This document shows, in pieces, positions 6,093 to 7,241 of a stretch of DNA of 7,241 nucleotides. The translations under genes were made by a program, and so were the position numbers. The notes under the pieces were generated by a model. The model ran no database searches. It saw nothing but the letters and a program-made list of their open reading frames with translations, and was not told the DNA's origin. How positions within the stretch are numbered: position 1 is the first letter of the stretch; every line of letters starts with the position of its first letter. The stretch is from an uncultured Spirochaetales bacterium (GTDB lineage: Bacteria > Spirochaetota > Spirochaetia > Sphaerochaetales > Sphaerochaetaceae). Location: positions 1-7,241 of the forward strand of contig CAKQTF010000045.1 in assembly GCA_934276695.1 (NCBI GenBank), read 5' to 3'.

Positions 6093-7241
6093 ATGTATCC
6101 TATCTCTCCTTTTTCATATATAAGAGCTGAATTCTCTGTTCTTATCTCTGTCCTGTCTTCTTCTGATATTATCACAGCTTTCCTAGGCACTGATCCTGAA
6201 CGGAATGGGATCAGCACTGTTGGAATGACCATGCTGCGTCCATCAGATACTATCCTGTTCCTTACCATGGTTGTTTTCTGCTCTATATCAAGGACCGGCG
6301 AATAGAAGCCGTCTTCTCTTATCACTTCCCCGATGGCTGTCTGTATCATGATGTTTGCACCTTCATCCTCAGTATATATGGTCCTGCCTTCGGCTGCCGT
6401 GTTCTCCGAGCTGACGTTGAATGAGATCTCTGCAGTATCGCCAATGGCTGTTCCTGAGATGCTGTCTAGTATTATGAGCACGCCTTCATCAAGCAGTGCC
6501 ATCGTCCTTTTTATCAGGGCATTCCCATAGCACTCGGATACCATCTCTGCAATGATGAGGCCTTCTCTCTTCTCTGTCCTTGTTATGCAGCTTCCTTTCT
6601 GCGGGCCGTATTTCCATGAGCTTATGTACTGCCATGCATCCTTTCCGTTTATGCTCACAGTGCTGTGGTATCTTGTGGACTTGTAACGGTAGCGGTCGCT
6701 TCCTTCTCTGTATGTATAGATCCCAGGGTCCAGTATGAGAGGCTTCCCGGATGCTGTCATTATGAAGCTGCATGGGTCTATATGTGCATGGTTATTCTGG
6801 ATCGGGCTTCTGGCAATCATTGCCACTGATATGTCATCCCTGTTCCATCCTGTCCTGATGAAGCTCTCTCCTATGGATCTCTGGAATGCAATTGATTGGA
6901 GCTCTATCTTATGCTCAGAGCTTATTGCGGCATCGATATCAGCTTTCAGTCTGTCATAGTCGCGGAACCTGTGTACTGAGGCTGCTGTTTCCTTCATCAG
7001 CATATCCCTGCCTTCAAAATGAAGCGCTGTATCGATGTATTTTCTGTCTCCTGTTGCAAGGTACAGCGATACTGCTGGCAGCATGACTGTCTCCTTATCC
7101 CCGCAGTGGCTGTCCCCGATAGGGAAGTTTCCTCCGGTGTTCATCGTGGCATGCACTGAGTGCTCAAACATCCTTGAAAGCACCGCAGGGATATTCTCTC
7201 CTGTGATATATGATCTGAGCGCGAAGAGCGAGAGGCATGCA
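6086..7241 (-). CDS. Heparinase II/III-family lyase (lyase B), C-terminal part
   Basis: These are the last 384 residues of a second lyase. The frame stays open to the right edge, reading ACLSLFALRSYITGENIPAV before the first in-frame GTG (7183), so that GTG is not the true start. The first ~90 visible residues are the end of a helical toroid (GNFPIGDSHCGDKET). The rest is a Heparinase_II_III beta-sandwich domain with the standard signatures: TGWNRDD (visible 130-136), NNHAHID (149-155, H151, H153, D155), LILDPGIYTY with D171, and KSTRYHSTVSING with H192. D171 and H192 match the positions of metal ligands in heparinase II. It differs widely from lyase A, with only the core motifs shared, so the two are not a recent duplication. 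It precedes lyase A in the same operon with a 7-base overlap. The localisation cannot be judged because the N-terminus is missing. The domain assignment is secure; the substrate is inferred. Confidence 0.88.
   Translation of the reverse strand, partial: ACLSLFALRSYITGENIPAVLSRMFEHSVHATMNTGGNFPIGDSHCGDKETVMLPAVSLYLATGDRKYIDTALHFEGRDMLMKETAASVHRFRDYDRLKADIDAAISSEHKIELQSIAFQRSIGESFIRTGWNRDDISVAMIARSPIQNNHAHIDPCSFIMTASGKPLILDPGIYTYREGSDRYRYKSTRYHSTVSINGKDAWQYISSWKYGPQKGSCITRTEKREGLIIAEMVSECYGNALIKRTMALLDEGVLIILDSISGTAIGDTAEISFNVSSENTAAEGRTIYTEDEGANIMIQTAIGEVIREDGFYSPVLDIEQKTTMVRNRIVSDGRSMVIPTVLIPFRSGSVPRKAVIISEEDRTEIRTENSALIYEKGEIGYIC
6098..6111 (-). promoter_or_regulatory. Ribosome-binding region of lyase A
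   Basis: Read on the - strand, AAGGAG (6111-6106) lies 13 bases and AGGA (6101-6098) lies 5 bases before the ATG at 6092. Both are inside the last codons of lyase B. The better match is too far away and the better-spaced one is short, so initiation may depend partly on ribosomes finishing lyase B. Confidence 0.5.

Noticed and set aside
7181..7183. GTG (- strand) at 7183 as the start of lyase B
   Set aside because: The frame continues to the right edge with plausible helical-toroid sequence, and the lyase fold needs a large N-terminal part.

Overview
The window is coding almost from edge to edge and holds five genes, two of them cut by the window ends. They form two gene blocks that face each other. 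On the + strand are the C-terminal part of an AraC-family (YesN-like) regulator and two type I sulfatases of the formylglycine class. On the - strand are two heparinase II/III-type polysaccharide lyases. The only non-coding stretch is the 41-base gap between the blocks, and it carries a GC-rich hairpin that looks like a terminator.

Layout. Positions 1-1068 (+): regulator, open at the left edge. 1043-2479 (+): sulfatase 1, overlapping the regulator by 26 bases. 2476-3957 (+): sulfatase 2, joined to sulfatase 1 by an ATGA overlap. 3975-3992: convergent hairpin. 3999-6092 (-): a complete 697-residue lyase (lyase A). 6086-7241 (-): the C-terminal 384 residues of a second lyase (lyase B), open at the right edge and overlapping lyase A by 7 bases. 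The tight overlaps indicate two polycistronic units. No promoter is visible, because both operons begin outside the window.

How the genes could work together. Lyases of this superfamily cut uronic-acid-containing polysaccharides by beta-elimination, and the sulfatases remove sulfate esters from the same kind of substrate. The likely target is therefore a sulfated uronate glycan such as a glycosaminoglycan (heparan or chondroitin sulfate), with the regulator sensing the substrate or its oligosaccharides. None of the three complete enzymes has a visible signal peptide, which points to cytoplasmic processing of imported oligosaccharides rather than the periplasmic or surface scheme known from Bacteroides. 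The exact glycan cannot be read from the sequence.

Organism. The sequence has moderate GC, frequent AGG/AGA arginine and ATA isoleucine codons, strong Shine-Dalgarno sites, tightly packed genes and TGA at all five visible stops. Both sulfatases carry cysteine-type active sites, which anaerobes activate with the radical-SAM enzyme anSME. Together with the YesN-like regulator, this fits an anaerobic, probably host-associated bacterium. A spirochaete (Sphaerochaeta-like) or a Clostridia-type Bacillota are my guesses, both with low confidence. I see no mobile element, RNA gene or CRISPR array. The locus is a recognisable carbohydrate-utilisation type rather than a clearly new system.
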